Shown piece by piece: positions 1-9,301 of a stretch of 64,000 nucleotides of DNA. The position numbers and the translations under genes were made by a program. Location of the stretch: assembly GCF_020866925.1 (NCBI RefSeq), contig NZ_JAJGAK010000001.1, positions 1,594,189-1,658,188 of the forward strand, written 5' to 3'. The stretch comes from Noviluteimonas lactosilytica (GTDB lineage: Bacteria; Pseudomonadota; Gammaproteobacteria; Xanthomonadales; Xanthomonadaceae). The notes below the pieces were generated by a model. That model made no database searches. It was not told the DNA's origin and saw only the letters and a list, made by a program, of their open reading frames with translations. Each line of letters begins with the position of its first letter. Positions within the stretch are counted from its first letter, which is position 1.

Positions 1-2
1 TC

Positions 3-506
3 TCCGCGGATTTCCGCGCGGGCGAGAAGCTCGCGCAATTGCTGATCCAGGTCGCGGGACGTGCCGGGCGCGCGCGACGCGCGGGCGAGGTGTGGTTGCA
101 GACGCACCATCCCTCGCACCCGTTGTTGCAGGTGCTGATCTCGGGCGGCTATCGCGCGTTCGCCGAACAGGAACTCGTCGAACGCGAGGCCGCGGGCTTC
201 CCGCCGTTCGCGCATCTCGCGTTGCTGCGTGCGGAAGCAAAGTCGGCGGAGCCGCCGGCCGCGTTCCTCTCGCTGGCGAAGCAGATTTTCGATGCGGCGA
301 ACATCCCCGGTGTCGAAGTGCATGGCCCGCTGCCCGCGCCGATGCCGCGTCGCGCGGGATTCCAGCGCGCGCAGTTGCTGGTGTCCGCGCCGCAGCGACG
401 CGCGTTGCACGCGGCGCTCGATGCAGGCCTGCCCGCGTTGCGCGATGCGCCCGAAGGCAGGCGCCTGCGCTGGTCGGTCGACGTCGATCCCGTCGACCTC
501 TATTGA
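3..506 (+). CDS. priA: Primosomal protein N' (PriA helicase), C-terminal part
   Basis: This is the last 167 codons of PriA, the 3'-to-5' DNA helicase that restarts collapsed replication forks and loads the primosome. The gene begins before the window; the frame is open from base 3 and ends with TGA at 504-506. The VAGRAGRA stretch (about residues 14-21 of the visible part) is the helicase motif VI arginine-finger region of PriA. The remainder (EREAAGFPPFAHLALLR, then VEVHGPLPAPMPRRAG) is the characteristic PriA C-terminal domain. The 3' end overlaps the convergent gene on the minus strand by 7 bp. Product assignment is secure; the zinc-binding and ATPase domains are outside the window. Confidence 0.95.
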   Translation, partial: SADFRAGEKLAQLLIQVAGRAGRARRAGEVWLQTHHPSHPLLQVLISGGYRAFAEQELVEREAAGFPPFAHLALLRAEAKSAEPPAAFLSLAKQIFDAANIPGVEVHGPLPAPMPRRAGFQRAQLLVSAPQRRALHAALDAGLPALRDAPEGRRLRWSVDVDPVDLY

Positions 507-2878
507 CGCCACGCCCACGCGCCGATCGCGTACACGATCAACGCGATCGCGAGCGTCGCCACCAGTCCGACGTGCAACGCGACCAGCAGGGCCGCGATCG
601 CCGCAACGACAGAGGCACAACCGTTCAATCCCCATGCCCACGGTACGAACGCCGGCGCCTCGCGTGCAAGCCGCGACAACCCCAACGGAAACGGGAGTCC
701 CATCGCGAATGCGACCGGCGCGATCGTGACCAACGCAAGTCCCGCACGCACCCAGGGTGGCCACGCGGCGCCGATCGACAAGGCGAGCGGATACGCGAAC
801 AAATGCCACGCCAACCCAAATGCGATCGCGAGCACCGCCATGCGCGCCATGCGCGGCATCGCGTCGCGACTGCGCGCGATCCATCCCTGCGCCCACGTGC
901 TGCCCAGGCCCGCGAATGCGAGGAACCCCGCGAGCCCCGCGCCGAAGGCGAGCAACGGATGGCCGACGAGCAACGGCAGACGCGACAGGCACGCGATCTC
1001 GATGAAGAGGAAGCCGAGACCGAGCGCGACGAAGTAAACGCCCGCGCGCCAGCGGGACACGCCGCTCGCGCGCGGCAACACCAGCAGCGGCAGCAACACG
1101 AGCGCGGCGCCCAGCGGGATCGCCTGCACCAGCGCGGCGACGAGCAGCAGGTAGCCCGAGTCGAGCAGCACCGCCGCGCCCTGCGCGCGCAGGCGCCAGA
1201 GTTCGGGCAACGTCGACCAGCGGAAGAAATTGGCGAAGTACGGGCGATCGTCGCGCGCGGGGGCGATGTCGAACTTGTAGTCGCGGATGTACGCGTGCGC
1301 GCGCGGCGACAGGAGTTCTTGCGCGCCGAGGAACGCATCGTCGCGCGGCAGCACGTGGATGCGATTGGCGTCGTTCGCGCGGATGCCCGGCACGTGCACG
1401 AGGTCGAAGCCTTGCGCGTCGGCGAAGGCACGGATGCGGCCGACTTCCTCCGACGTGAAAGCACCGCGCTTCGCGATCAACGTCCATGCATCCCAGTTGC
1501 GCAGCATCGCGATCGATGCGGCGGGGTCGGCGTCGCGCCCTGCTTCGGCCGCGGTCGCGAAGACCTTCAGCGCATCGCGCGGAGGCTGCTTGTCCCAGGC
1601 GGTGATCGCGACGATGCCACCTTCCGCGAGACGCTCGCGCGCGTCGTGCAAGGCTTCGACCGTCGCGCCGTAATCCTCCGCGACCGCCTGCACACCCGCG
1701 CTCCCCGCGGCGAACGACGTACCCTGCGCGAAGACGATGAGGTCGTAACGAGCGCGATCGTGTCGCAGGAAGCCGCGCGCGTCGGCGATGCGCACGCGGA
1801 CGCGCGGGTCGTCGTAGAGATGCGCGGCCAAGGAGGCGTACGGCCCGCGTACGAGAGCCACGATGCGTGCGTCGCGTTCGACGGCGTCGACGCGCCTCGC
1901 GCCTGCCGCGAGCGCTTGCGCGACGTCGATGCCCGCGCCCGCGCCGAGCACCAGCACGTTCGATCGCGCACGCACCGCGTACGGCAATGCCGACGTGCTG
2001 CGTCGCAAGTACGCGAGCGCCGCCGGGTCGCGCCGGTCGACGATCACGCCCGCGGCGTCGCCGTCGAGGAACACGCCGAGTTGGCGCGGGGGCTCCTGCA
2101 GGTTCGACAGGCTCAGCCCCGGCGCGTGGCGCAGCGGCACGCGCGGGCTTTCGAGGACGGTGACCCAGCCGTACGCGCCTTCGCGCGAGGCGATGACGCG
2201 CGCGTCGCGAACGAGCAGCGCTTTCGCGAGCGCCTTGAACTCGTTCACCGGCGGTGTCGGTGGGCGCGTGCTCGCGACGAACGCGAGCACGGCGAGCGGC
2301 ACGCCGAGCCACAACGCGCGCCGCATCGGCAACATCACCAGCGCCGCCGCGAGACCGAACGTCGCGACGGTCACGACCGCGCGCTCCACCGGCAGCCATC
2401 GCAGCAACACGAGCGCGACGATCGCACCCGCGCCGGCGCCGAGCAGATCCGCGCCATACAGGCGCGGAATGTCGCTGCCGAAGCGCGCGAACGCGAGCCC
2501 GAAGCAGCACGCCGCGAAGAAGAACGGCACCGACAGCACCAGGTACAGCATCGCGAACCAACCGAGCTGGCGCGGATTCCACGCGAGTTCCAATCCGTTG
2601 AACGGGATCGCGGCGGCGAGCGGCAATACGAGGATCGCGCACGCGGCGAAGGCGATCGCCGCCGCCGGGAACAACACGTCGAAACGCGCAACCGCCCGCG
2701 CGCCCGCGACGCTCAGCGCGCTCCCGCTCGCGCCATGCCCGAGCAACGCAAGACTGATGATGACGACGGCGAGCGGATGCCAGTGCGCGATCGCCAGCCA
2801 ACGCAAGAGGAGCAACTGGTAGCCGAGCGCCCCCGCCGACACCAGCGCGATCGCGCACGACAGGCGCAGGACGCGCAT
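500..2878 (-). CDS. Polytopic membrane protein with a spermidine-synthase-like domain
   Basis: A 792-residue protein with about six hydrophobic helices in the first 220 residues, a soluble Rossmann-type methyltransferase/spermidine-synthase-like core (NVLVLGAGAGIDVAQALAAG, then VDAVERDARIVAL, at roughly 310-350), and another block of about seven helices from residue 570 to the end. This matches the large fused family annotated as spermidine synthase with transmembrane domains. No member role is certain and polyamine synthesis itself is not shown. The start is the first ATG of the frame. It lies 10 bp downstream of the isoaspartyl methyltransferase gene on the same strand, so the two are probably co-transcribed. 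It converges on priA with a 7-bp overlap. Confidence 0.75.
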   Translation of the reverse strand: MRVLRLSCAIALVSAGALGYQLLLLRWLAIAHWHPLAVVIISLALLGHGASGSALSVAGARAVARFDVLFPAAAIAFAACAILVLPLAAAIPFNGLELAWNPRQLGWFAMLYLVLSVPFFFAACCFGLAFARFGSDIPRLYGADLLGAGAGAIVALVLLRWLPVERAVVTVATFGLAAALVMLPMRRALWLGVPLAVLAFVASTRPPTPPVNEFKALAKALLVRDARVIASREGAYGWVTVLESPRVPLRHAPGLSLSNLQEPPRQLGVFLDGDAAGVIVDRRDPAALAYLRRSTSALPYAVRARSNVLVLGAGAGIDVAQALAAGARRVDAVERDARIVALVRGPYASLAAHLYDDPRVRVRIADARGFLRHDRARYDLIVFAQGTSFAAGSAGVQAVAEDYGATVEALHDARERLAEGGIVAITAWDKQPPRDALKVFATAAEAGRDADPAASIAMLRNWDAWTLIAKRGAFTSEEVGRIRAFADAQGFDLVHVPGIRANDANRIHVLPRDDAFLGAQELLSPRAHAYIRDYKFDIAPARDDRPYFANFFRWSTLPELWRLRAQGAAVLLDSGYLLLVAALVQAIPLGAALVLLPLLVLPRASGVSRWRAGVYFVALGLGFLFIEIACLSRLPLLVGHPLLAFGAGLAGFLAFAGLGSTWAQGWIARSRDAMPRMARMAVLAIAFGLAWHLFAYPLALSIGAAWPPWVRAGLALVTIAPVAFAMGLPFPLGLSRLAREAPAFVPWAWGLNGCASVVAAIAALLVALHVGLVATLAIALIVYAIGAWAWRQ

Positions 2879-2888
2879 GCGCGTGCGC

Positions 2889-3608
2889 TCAGTGATCGCC
2901 CGTCAACGGCACGAAGCGCACCGGCAATACGCTGCGCGTGCGCACGCGCCCCCTGGCGTCCTTCGTCACCAGCAGCAGGCGTTGCGTGAAGAACGACGTG
3001 CCGACCGGAATCACCATGCGTCCGCCGGGTGCGAGCTGCGCGATCAACGGCGGCGGCACGCTCTCCGCGGCCGCGGTGACGACGATGGCGTCGAACGGCG
3101 CGGCCTCCTTCCAACCGTAGTAGCCATCGCCGACGCGCGTGCGCACGTTGTCGTACGTGCTTAACCGTTCCTTCGCGGTTGCGGCGAGCGGTTCGATGAT
3201 CTCGATCGTGTACACGTCGCCGGCCAGCAACGCGAGCACCGCGGCCTGGTAACCGGAGCCGGTGCCGATTTCGAGCACGCGATGCGTGGTCTCCGGCGCG
3301 GCGAGCTGCGTCATCAACGCGACGATGTAGGGCTGCGAGATGGTCTGGCCGTAGCCGATCGGCAGCGGCCGATTGTCGTAGGCGTATGACACCTGCGAGG
3401 CCGGGACGAACGCGTGGCGCGGAACACGGCGGATCGCGTCGAGCACGCGCCGGTCGATGGGCGTCGCGGCGTGTTCGCCGCGGATTTCTTCGACCATCGC
3501 GCGACGGTCCGCGGCGCGCGCATCGTCGCGTTGCCGAGGGCTCGCACTCGCGCCGCACGTTGCGGCGATCGCGATTCCCAGGACCAAAAAGGCGGACAAG
3601 GCACCCAT
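2889..3608 (-). CDS. pcm: Protein-L-isoaspartate O-methyltransferase with an export signal
   Basis: A 239-residue protein-L-isoaspartate(D-aspartate) methyltransferase, which uses S-adenosylmethionine to repair isomerised aspartyl residues. The family signatures are clear: PRHAFVP, YGQTISQPYIVALM, then the SAM loop VLEIGTGSGYQAAVLA and GGRMVIPVG. I chose the ATG at 3608 because it begins a short hydrophobic segment (about residues 2-23) ending in ASA, which looks like a signal peptide; the frame is open 50 codons further upstream but that part has no family similarity. Export is odd because SAM is cytosolic. The next gene downstream (membrane spermidine-synthase-like) starts after 10 bp, suggesting a two-gene operon divergent from ndh. 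Confidence 0.85.
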   Translation of the reverse strand: MGALSAFLVLGIAIAATCGASASPRQRDDARAADRRAMVEEIRGEHAATPIDRRVLDAIRRVPRHAFVPASQVSYAYDNRPLPIGYGQTISQPYIVALMTQLAAPETTHRVLEIGTGSGYQAAVLALLAGDVYTIEIIEPLAATAKERLSTYDNVRTRVGDGYYGWKEAAPFDAIVVTAAAESVPPPLIAQLAPGGRMVIPVGTSFFTQRLLLVTKDARGRVRTRSVLPVRFVPLTGDH

Positions 3609-3648
3609 CGCCGGGCGATGATAGGCGCAGGCACGAAAGGTGGCGTCA

Positions 3649-4908
3649 ATGAACGCAGTCCCGCATGTCGTGATCGTCGGGGGCGGTTTCGCGGGGCTGT
3701 GGGCCACGCGCGCGCTCGCATCGGCGAAGGTGCGCATCACGTTGCTCGATCGCGGCAACCACCACCTGTTCCAGCCCCTGCTCTACCAGGTCGCGACCGC
3801 GGGCCTCTCGGCGCCCGACATCGCGGCGCCCCTGCGCCACATCCTGCGCGGGCAGCGCAACGTCACCGTGCTCATGGGCGAAGCGACCGTGATCGACAAG
3901 ACCGCGCGGCGCGTGCAGTTGGCCAGCGGCGATGCGCTCGAGTACGACGCCTTGATGGTGTGTACCGGCGCGACCCACGCGTATTTCGGCCACGACGAAT
4001 GGGCGCCGCACGCGCCGGGCCTCAAGACGCTCGACGACGCACTCGCGATCCGCCGGCGCGTGCTCACCGCGTTCGAGCGCGCGGAGGCCGAACGCGATCC
4101 CGCGCGTCGCGCCGCGTTGCTGACGTTCGCCGTCGTCGGCGGTGGCCCGACGGGCGTCGAACTCGCGGGTACGCTCGCCGAGATCGCACGCCACACGTTG
4201 CGCAAGGAATTCCGCAACATCGATCCGGGCAGCGCGCGCGTGCTGTTGCTCGAAGCAGGGCCGCGCGTGCTCGCGACGTTCCCGGAAGCGTTGTCCGCGA
4301 AAGCGGCGAAGCAACTCGCTCGCCTCGGCGTCGAAGTGCGCACCGGCGTACCGGTGTCGTCGATCGATGCGCAAGGCTTCGTGCTCGGCGACCAGCGCGT
4401 CGAAGCCTGCACGGTGTTGTGGGCCGCGGGCGTGGCGGCATCGCCGCTCGCGCGTTCACTCGATGTGCCGCTGGATCGCGCTGGCCGTGTCGCGGTCGAA
4501 CCGGATCTCACGTTGCCCGGGCATCCGGAGATCTTCATCGCCGGCGATCTCGCGACGGTGAAGTGGGGCGAGCGCCTCGTGCCCGGCGTCGCGCCCGCGG
4601 CGAAACAGATGGGCAGCTACGTCGCACGCGTGTTGCGCGCGCGCTTCGCGAATCAGCCGGCGCCGCCGCCGTTCGGCTACAAGGATTACGGCAACCTCGC
4701 GACGATCGGCCGCCGCGCCGCCGTCGTCGACCTGCACGGCTGGCATTTCTCCGGTTACTTCGCGTGGGTGTTCTGGCTCGTCGCGCACGTGTTCTTCCTG
4801 ATCGGATTCCGCAACCGGGTCGTCGTGTTGCTCGACTGGGCGATGGCGTACTGGACGTATCAACGCAACGCACGCATCGTCCTCGGCAAGGACACGATGT
4901 CGCGCTGA
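3649..4908 (+). CDS. ndh: Type II NADH dehydrogenase (NAD(P)/FAD-dependent oxidoreductase)
   Basis: A 419-residue single-subunit NADH:quinone oxidoreductase, feeding electrons from NADH to the quinone pool without proton pumping. The FAD dinucleotide motif GGGFAGL is at residues 9-15 and the NAD motif VVGGGPTGVELAG near residue 165. GDLA near residue 300 is the second FAD contact. The C-terminal part has a hydrophobic stretch around 360-385 (GYFAWVFWLVAHVFFLIGF) typical of the membrane anchor of this family. ATG 3649 was chosen over the GTG at 3640 because AAAGG at 3636-3640 is correctly spaced for 3649. It is divergent from pcm, 40 bp apart. Confidence 0.9.
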   Translation: MNAVPHVVIVGGGFAGLWATRALASAKVRITLLDRGNHHLFQPLLYQVATAGLSAPDIAAPLRHILRGQRNVTVLMGEATVIDKTARRVQLASGDALEYDALMVCTGATHAYFGHDEWAPHAPGLKTLDDALAIRRRVLTAFERAEAERDPARRAALLTFAVVGGGPTGVELAGTLAEIARHTLRKEFRNIDPGSARVLLLEAGPRVLATFPEALSAKAAKQLARLGVEVRTGVPVSSIDAQGFVLGDQRVEACTVLWAAGVAASPLARSLDVPLDRAGRVAVEPDLTLPGHPEIFIAGDLATVKWGERLVPGVAPAAKQMGSYVARVLRARFANQPAPPPFGYKDYGNLATIGRRAAVVDLHGWHFSGYFAWVFWLVAHVFFLIGFRNRVVVLLDWAMAYWTYQRNARIVLGKDTMSR

Positions 4909-5054
4909 CGCCGTGCGTGTGCGACGCGCGCGAGTTCCGTGCGCGCGAATTGCGCGTGCAATCGGAGACGATGTCTCATTGAGCAAGTCTGCTCCAGGTG
5001 GTGACGTGGCGCGGCCGATTCCGGCCTCGTTTTCTCCCACCAAGGAGCATTCCC

Positions 5055-5702
5055 TTGAAACTCCGCAATTCCTTCCATTGCGTTCCCCTGCTCGCGTGCT
5101 TCGCGTTGCCCGCGTTCGCGCAAAGCTCCGGCGATTTGTCCGTCACCGGTACGCTCGTGCCTGGTCCTTGCAGCATCGTGCTCGGCAGCGGCGGTGTCGG
5201 CGACTTCGGCACGGTCGACACGAGCACGCTGCTCGACGTCGGCATGAAGACACTTCCGACCGAACCCACCATCAGCCTCAACGTGACGTGCACGTCGCCG
5301 CGCCTGATTTCGATGACCGTGCACGACAACCAGATGGGCACGGTCGCAACCAACCTGCAAAGCATCGCCGAATGGTTCGGCTTCGGCCTGACCTCGACCG
5401 GTCAGCCTATCGGCGGCTGGCGAATCATGACCGAGGACGCGATGATCAACGGAGCACCGGTCGACACGCTCGAAAGCACCGACGGCGTGACCTGGACCGC
5501 GGCGGATTTCGGTTGGCACATGGAGAACCACGCCGGCGCACCGCAAAAGTTTCGCGCATGGGGCGCCGCGGCGCCGCAGGCCGTAAGCACGGCCAGCTGG
5601 AACCTCGACTTGCTGGCCCAGATCAATGGACGCAGCGAACTGATGCTTACGCAGGACACGCCGCTGGATGGCAGCGCCGTGATCCAGATCAACTACCTGT
5701 GA
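5055..5702 (+). CDS. DUF1120-like exported protein, copy 1
   Basis: A 215-residue secreted protein. I start it at TTG 5055, seven bases after a strong AAGGAG (5042-5047); this gives a classical signal peptide (KLRNSF, hydrophobic core, cleavage after AFA). The mature part has GTLVPGPCSIVLG near the N terminus, VTCTSP in the middle and ends with a beta-strand-like INYL, a pattern of DUF1120-type fimbria-like beta proteins with a paired cysteine. A paralogue with the same layout follows after 44 bp. Function is unknown; a pilus- or surface-associated role would be inference. Confidence 0.75.
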   Translation: MKLRNSFHCVPLLACFALPAFAQSSGDLSVTGTLVPGPCSIVLGSGGVGDFGTVDTSTLLDVGMKTLPTEPTISLNVTCTSPRLISMTVHDNQMGTVATNLQSIAEWFGFGLTSTGQPIGGWRIMTEDAMINGAPVDTLESTDGVTWTAADFGWHMENHAGAPQKFRAWGAAAPQAVSTASWNLDLLAQINGRSELMLTQDTPLDGSAVIQINYL

Positions 5703-5746
5703 GCCGGCGTCGGCCCTCGCCCCAATTCGCAAAGGAGATTTTTTCC

Positions 5747-6388
5747 ATGAAGCTGCGCCACAAACTGCTCACTTCCGCGCTGATCGCGCTCGCCGCGCCG
5801 GCCGCGTTCGCCCAGAGCTTCGCCGAGCTCAAGGCCACCGGCCTGCTGGTGCCGGGCTCGTGCACGCTCGCGTTGACCAACGGCGGCATCGTCGCGCTCG
5901 GCGCGATCAATGAAATCGACCTCGATCCGCAGGCCGAGACTGCGTTGCCCGCGGGTTCGGTCAGCGTCGACATCAACTGCACCGCGCCGACGAAGGTCGC
6001 CGCGATGATCACGGAGAATCGCGGGGGCTCTTCGACGCGCACGGGCGACGCGTCGTTCGGACTGGGCAAGACGTCGACAGGCGTTTCGATCGGCTTCTAC
6101 GAAGCCGTCGCGAAGACGCCGATGGCCGACGGCGCGCCGTCGACGTTCATCACGGCGCCCAACACCGTCGGCAACCTGTGGGCGTCGCCGACGGGCGATG
6201 CGTTCCTCGAACACGGCACCGGCCGCAAGTTCGTGGCGTTCGGCACCGCTGCGGCGGGTCCGTCGTCGGTGACGACGGCTAGCCTCGACATCGAAGTGCG
6301 TCCGACCATCGCGCCGACGACGGTGCTGATGCTGCCGGCGCCGGAAACGATCGACGGCAGCCTGACGATGGACCTCGTGTACCTGTAA
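5747..6388 (+). CDS. DUF1120-like exported protein, copy 2
   Basis: A 213-residue secreted protein starting at ATG 5747 after AAAGGAG (5731-5737). The signal peptide (KLRHKLLTSAL, cleavage after AFA) is followed by ATGLLVPGSCTLALTNGG, matching the LVPGPC region of copy 1, then VDINCTAP and a terminal LVYL. The two genes are tandem diverged duplicates and probably form an operon, ended by the hairpin at 6428-6453. Family assignment rests on this pattern and on resemblance to DUF1120 proteins; no activity is known. Confidence 0.75.
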   Translation: MKLRHKLLTSALIALAAPAAFAQSFAELKATGLLVPGSCTLALTNGGIVALGAINEIDLDPQAETALPAGSVSVDINCTAPTKVAAMITENRGGSSTRTGDASFGLGKTSTGVSIGFYEAVAKTPMADGAPSTFITAPNTVGNLWASPTGDAFLEHGTGRKFVAFGTAAAGPSSVTTASLDIEVRPTIAPTTVLMLPAPETIDGSLTMDLVYL

Positions 6389-6427
6389 CCGCGCGTCGCG
6401 TGCCGTGATCGCGTGCACGCGGAAACG

Positions 6428-6453
6428 AAAACGGCGCCTCGCGGCGCCGTTTT
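6428..6453. terminator. Bidirectional intrinsic terminator
   Basis: A perfect 11-bp stem (AAAACGGCGCC / GGCGCCGTTTT) with a TCGC loop. It is flanked by A-rich and T-rich ends, so it can terminate both the DUF1120 pair (plus strand) and rpoH (minus strand), which converge here. Confidence 0.9.
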
Positions 6454-6478
6454 CTTCGTGCTTCGATTGATCGACGCG

Positions 6479-7357
<879 letters not shown>

Positions 7358-7364
7358 GGCGCGA

Positions 7365-7370
7365 ATTCTA
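7365..7370 (-). promoter_or_regulatory. Putative -10 element for leaderless rpoH mRNA
   Basis: On the minus strand TGC-TAGAAT forms an extended -10 ending 7 nt before the rpoH ATG. No recognisable -35 or Shine-Dalgarno is seen. One of several identical arrangements in this window. Confidence 0.55.
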
Positions 7371-7678
7371 GCAATGGCCTTCTTGGATCGAGAGGGGGTG
7401 GAAAAGTTCGCAGTGTTGCAGTCATGCAACAACGACCGGCCGCTCCGGTTCAGGCAGCGGGCGATTGATGCCACATCGGGTGTCGCCGATCCGTCAGGGC
7501 CGACGACCGCAGACTTCCCCTCCAACGCTGTTGGGGACGGCACGGCCGGTGCACAAGGGTAGGGCACACGTCGAGGTCACATAGGGAGATACGGGGAAGG
7601 CGTGACGATGGCTTCACGCAACCCCGACGGGGCCTGAACGAGATTCCGCCATTCGCGGCTCGGAAGGACGACACCGTC
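7371..7678. other. Intergenic region between divergent rpoH and the MipA-type gene
   Basis: About 300 bp without a convincing gene. It contains an 18-bp inverted repeat at 7414-7431 (TGTTGCA-GTCA-TGCAACA) that could be an operator for either divergent gene. GGAAGG at 7662-7667 may serve as ribosome-binding site for the TTG start at 7679. Short frames here are antisense shadows. Confidence 0.5.
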
Positions 7679-9115
7679 TTGGGGTCCCCGATCTCCCGGC
7701 AGTCCCAACTGCATGGACGCACCCGTTCGCGGTGGCGCCACTGGGCGATTGCGGCCGCGCTCGGCCCGGGGCTGTGTTCGCTTGCCGTCGAGGCGGATGC
7801 GCAGGAGGCGCTGCTCGGCACCGTCCTTGAGGAACCGGGCAGCGCCGCACTGGGCTTCGTCTTCCGCAGCGAGTCCTCGGCCTACCGCGACGGCGGCAGG
7901 CGCGACGACTTCCTGCCGCTCTACCTCTACGAGGGCGAACGCTTCTTCCTGCGCGCGAACGAGGCCGGGGTGCGCGTGTGGCACGACGACACGATGGGCG
8001 TCGAGGCGTTCGTCGAGCGCCGGCTCGAAGGGTATCCGGAGGACACGGCGCCGCCGTCGCTCGAGGGCATGGAGGTGCGCAACACCGGGGCGGACCTCGG
8101 TGCGCGCTTCTACCTGCAGCAGGGCGCGTCGCGCTGGGACCTGAGCGTGCGCCACGACGTCGCCGACATCTCGCACGGCACGGAGGTGCGCCTCGGCTAC
8201 GGCTACACGATCCAGGGCGACCGTTGGCGCCTGGAGCCGGTCGCAATCGTGTCGTGGCGCAGCGCCGACCTCAACGACTACTACTACGGCGTGGAGACAT
8301 TCGAGGAACGGCCCGACCGCGCGGCCTACGACGCCGGCGCCGGATGGAACACCACGCTCGCGCTGTACGGCAGGTACCGCATCCTGCAGAACTGGAGCCT
8401 GATCGGAGGCGTGTACGCAACGCATCTCTCGTCCGAAATTCGCGACAGCCCGATCGCGAACGACGACGTGCGCTGGGGCGTGATGGCCGGTGCGACCTAC
8501 GACTTCGGCAACGGCCAGGTGCGCTGGGACGACGACGACGCGCCGACGTGGGTCAAGGTCTTCTACGGGCGCGACAGCGGCGAGGGCTGTCACCTCGTGC
8601 GCATCATGACGCTCCAGTGCGTGAGCCTGAACGACGTGGATCCGACCGACGTCGCGGGCGTGCATGTCGGTCGCCCGTTCGTGTCGCGGCTCAACGGATG
8701 GCCGCTCGACCTCGTCGGCTATGCCGGTGTGCTGCGTCACCTCGAGAAGGGCCGCCAGCCGAACGGGTGGCAACTCGATGCGTACATGAAGGCGTTCTAC
8801 TACGGCTTCCCGTGGAGCCATCGCGTCAACACGCGCCTCGGCTTCGGTATCGGCGTTTCGTACGCCGAGCGCGTGCCTTACACCGAAGTCACCGCGCAGG
8901 CACGGCGCGGGGAGAACACGTCGAAGTTGCTCAACTACCTCGAGCCGAGCGTCGACGTCAGCATCGGCGACCTGTTCGGCAACAAGCGCTGGCACGACGT
9001 GTACTTCGGATTCGCGGTCTCGCACCGCTCCGGCATCTTCGCCAGCTCGCAGTTGCTCGGCACCGTCGACGGCGGATCCAACTACATCTACGCCTACATC
9101 GAAGCCGCCTTCTGA
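7679..9115 (+). CDS. MipA/OmpV-family outer-membrane protein with an extra C-terminal barrel-like half
   Basis: A 478-residue exported protein; the only usable start is TTG 7679, giving a basic N terminus, a hydrophobic core and cleavage after VEADA (about residue 40). Residues 45-280 look like a MipA/OmpV barrel (DDFLPLYLYEGERFFLRANEAGV, then alternating aromatic strands ending in AGATYDFG). MipA proteins are usually about 250 residues, so the second half (281-478) is extra. It ends in a short HRSGIF segment (His449, Ser451) followed by GGSNYIYAYIEAAF, reminiscent of the His-x-Ser region near the C terminus of PagL-type lipid A deacylases; that comparison is by eye only. It lies in the outer membrane by inference. 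Confidence 0.7.
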   Translation: MGSPISRQSQLHGRTRSRWRHWAIAAALGPGLCSLAVEADAQEALLGTVLEEPGSAALGFVFRSESSAYRDGGRRDDFLPLYLYEGERFFLRANEAGVRVWHDDTMGVEAFVERRLEGYPEDTAPPSLEGMEVRNTGADLGARFYLQQGASRWDLSVRHDVADISHGTEVRLGYGYTIQGDRWRLEPVAIVSWRSADLNDYYYGVETFEERPDRAAYDAGAGWNTTLALYGRYRILQNWSLIGGVYATHLSSEIRDSPIANDDVRWGVMAGATYDFGNGQVRWDDDDAPTWVKVFYGRDSGEGCHLVRIMTLQCVSLNDVDPTDVAGVHVGRPFVSRLNGWPLDLVGYAGVLRHLEKGRQPNGWQLDAYMKAFYYGFPWSHRVNTRLGFGIGVSYAERVPYTEVTAQARRGENTSKLLNYLEPSVDVSIGDLFGNKRWHDVYFGFAVSHRSGIFASSQLLGTVDGGSNYIYAYIEAAF

Positions 9116-9301
9116 TCACGGCCGTGGGCCGATCACCGACTTCCTCCGCGCGCCATGACTGACCGGGTGCTGAAAAGTTCCTGTACCCGCCAGTTCTGAA
9201 TTCAGCGCGCGTTTGTAAGGAAATTGGAAAGATCGCCGCCGCTGAGCTTCCCGACTCAACAAGGGACGCCAGCCTCCCCCATGACCAAGAAGGTTTTCCG
9301 C

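Noticed and set aside
92-2989. 965-codon open frame on the plus strand
   Set aside because: It is antisense to the spermidine-synthase-like gene, extremely Arg/Ala-rich and without any family motif; long antisense frames are expected in very GC-rich codon usage.
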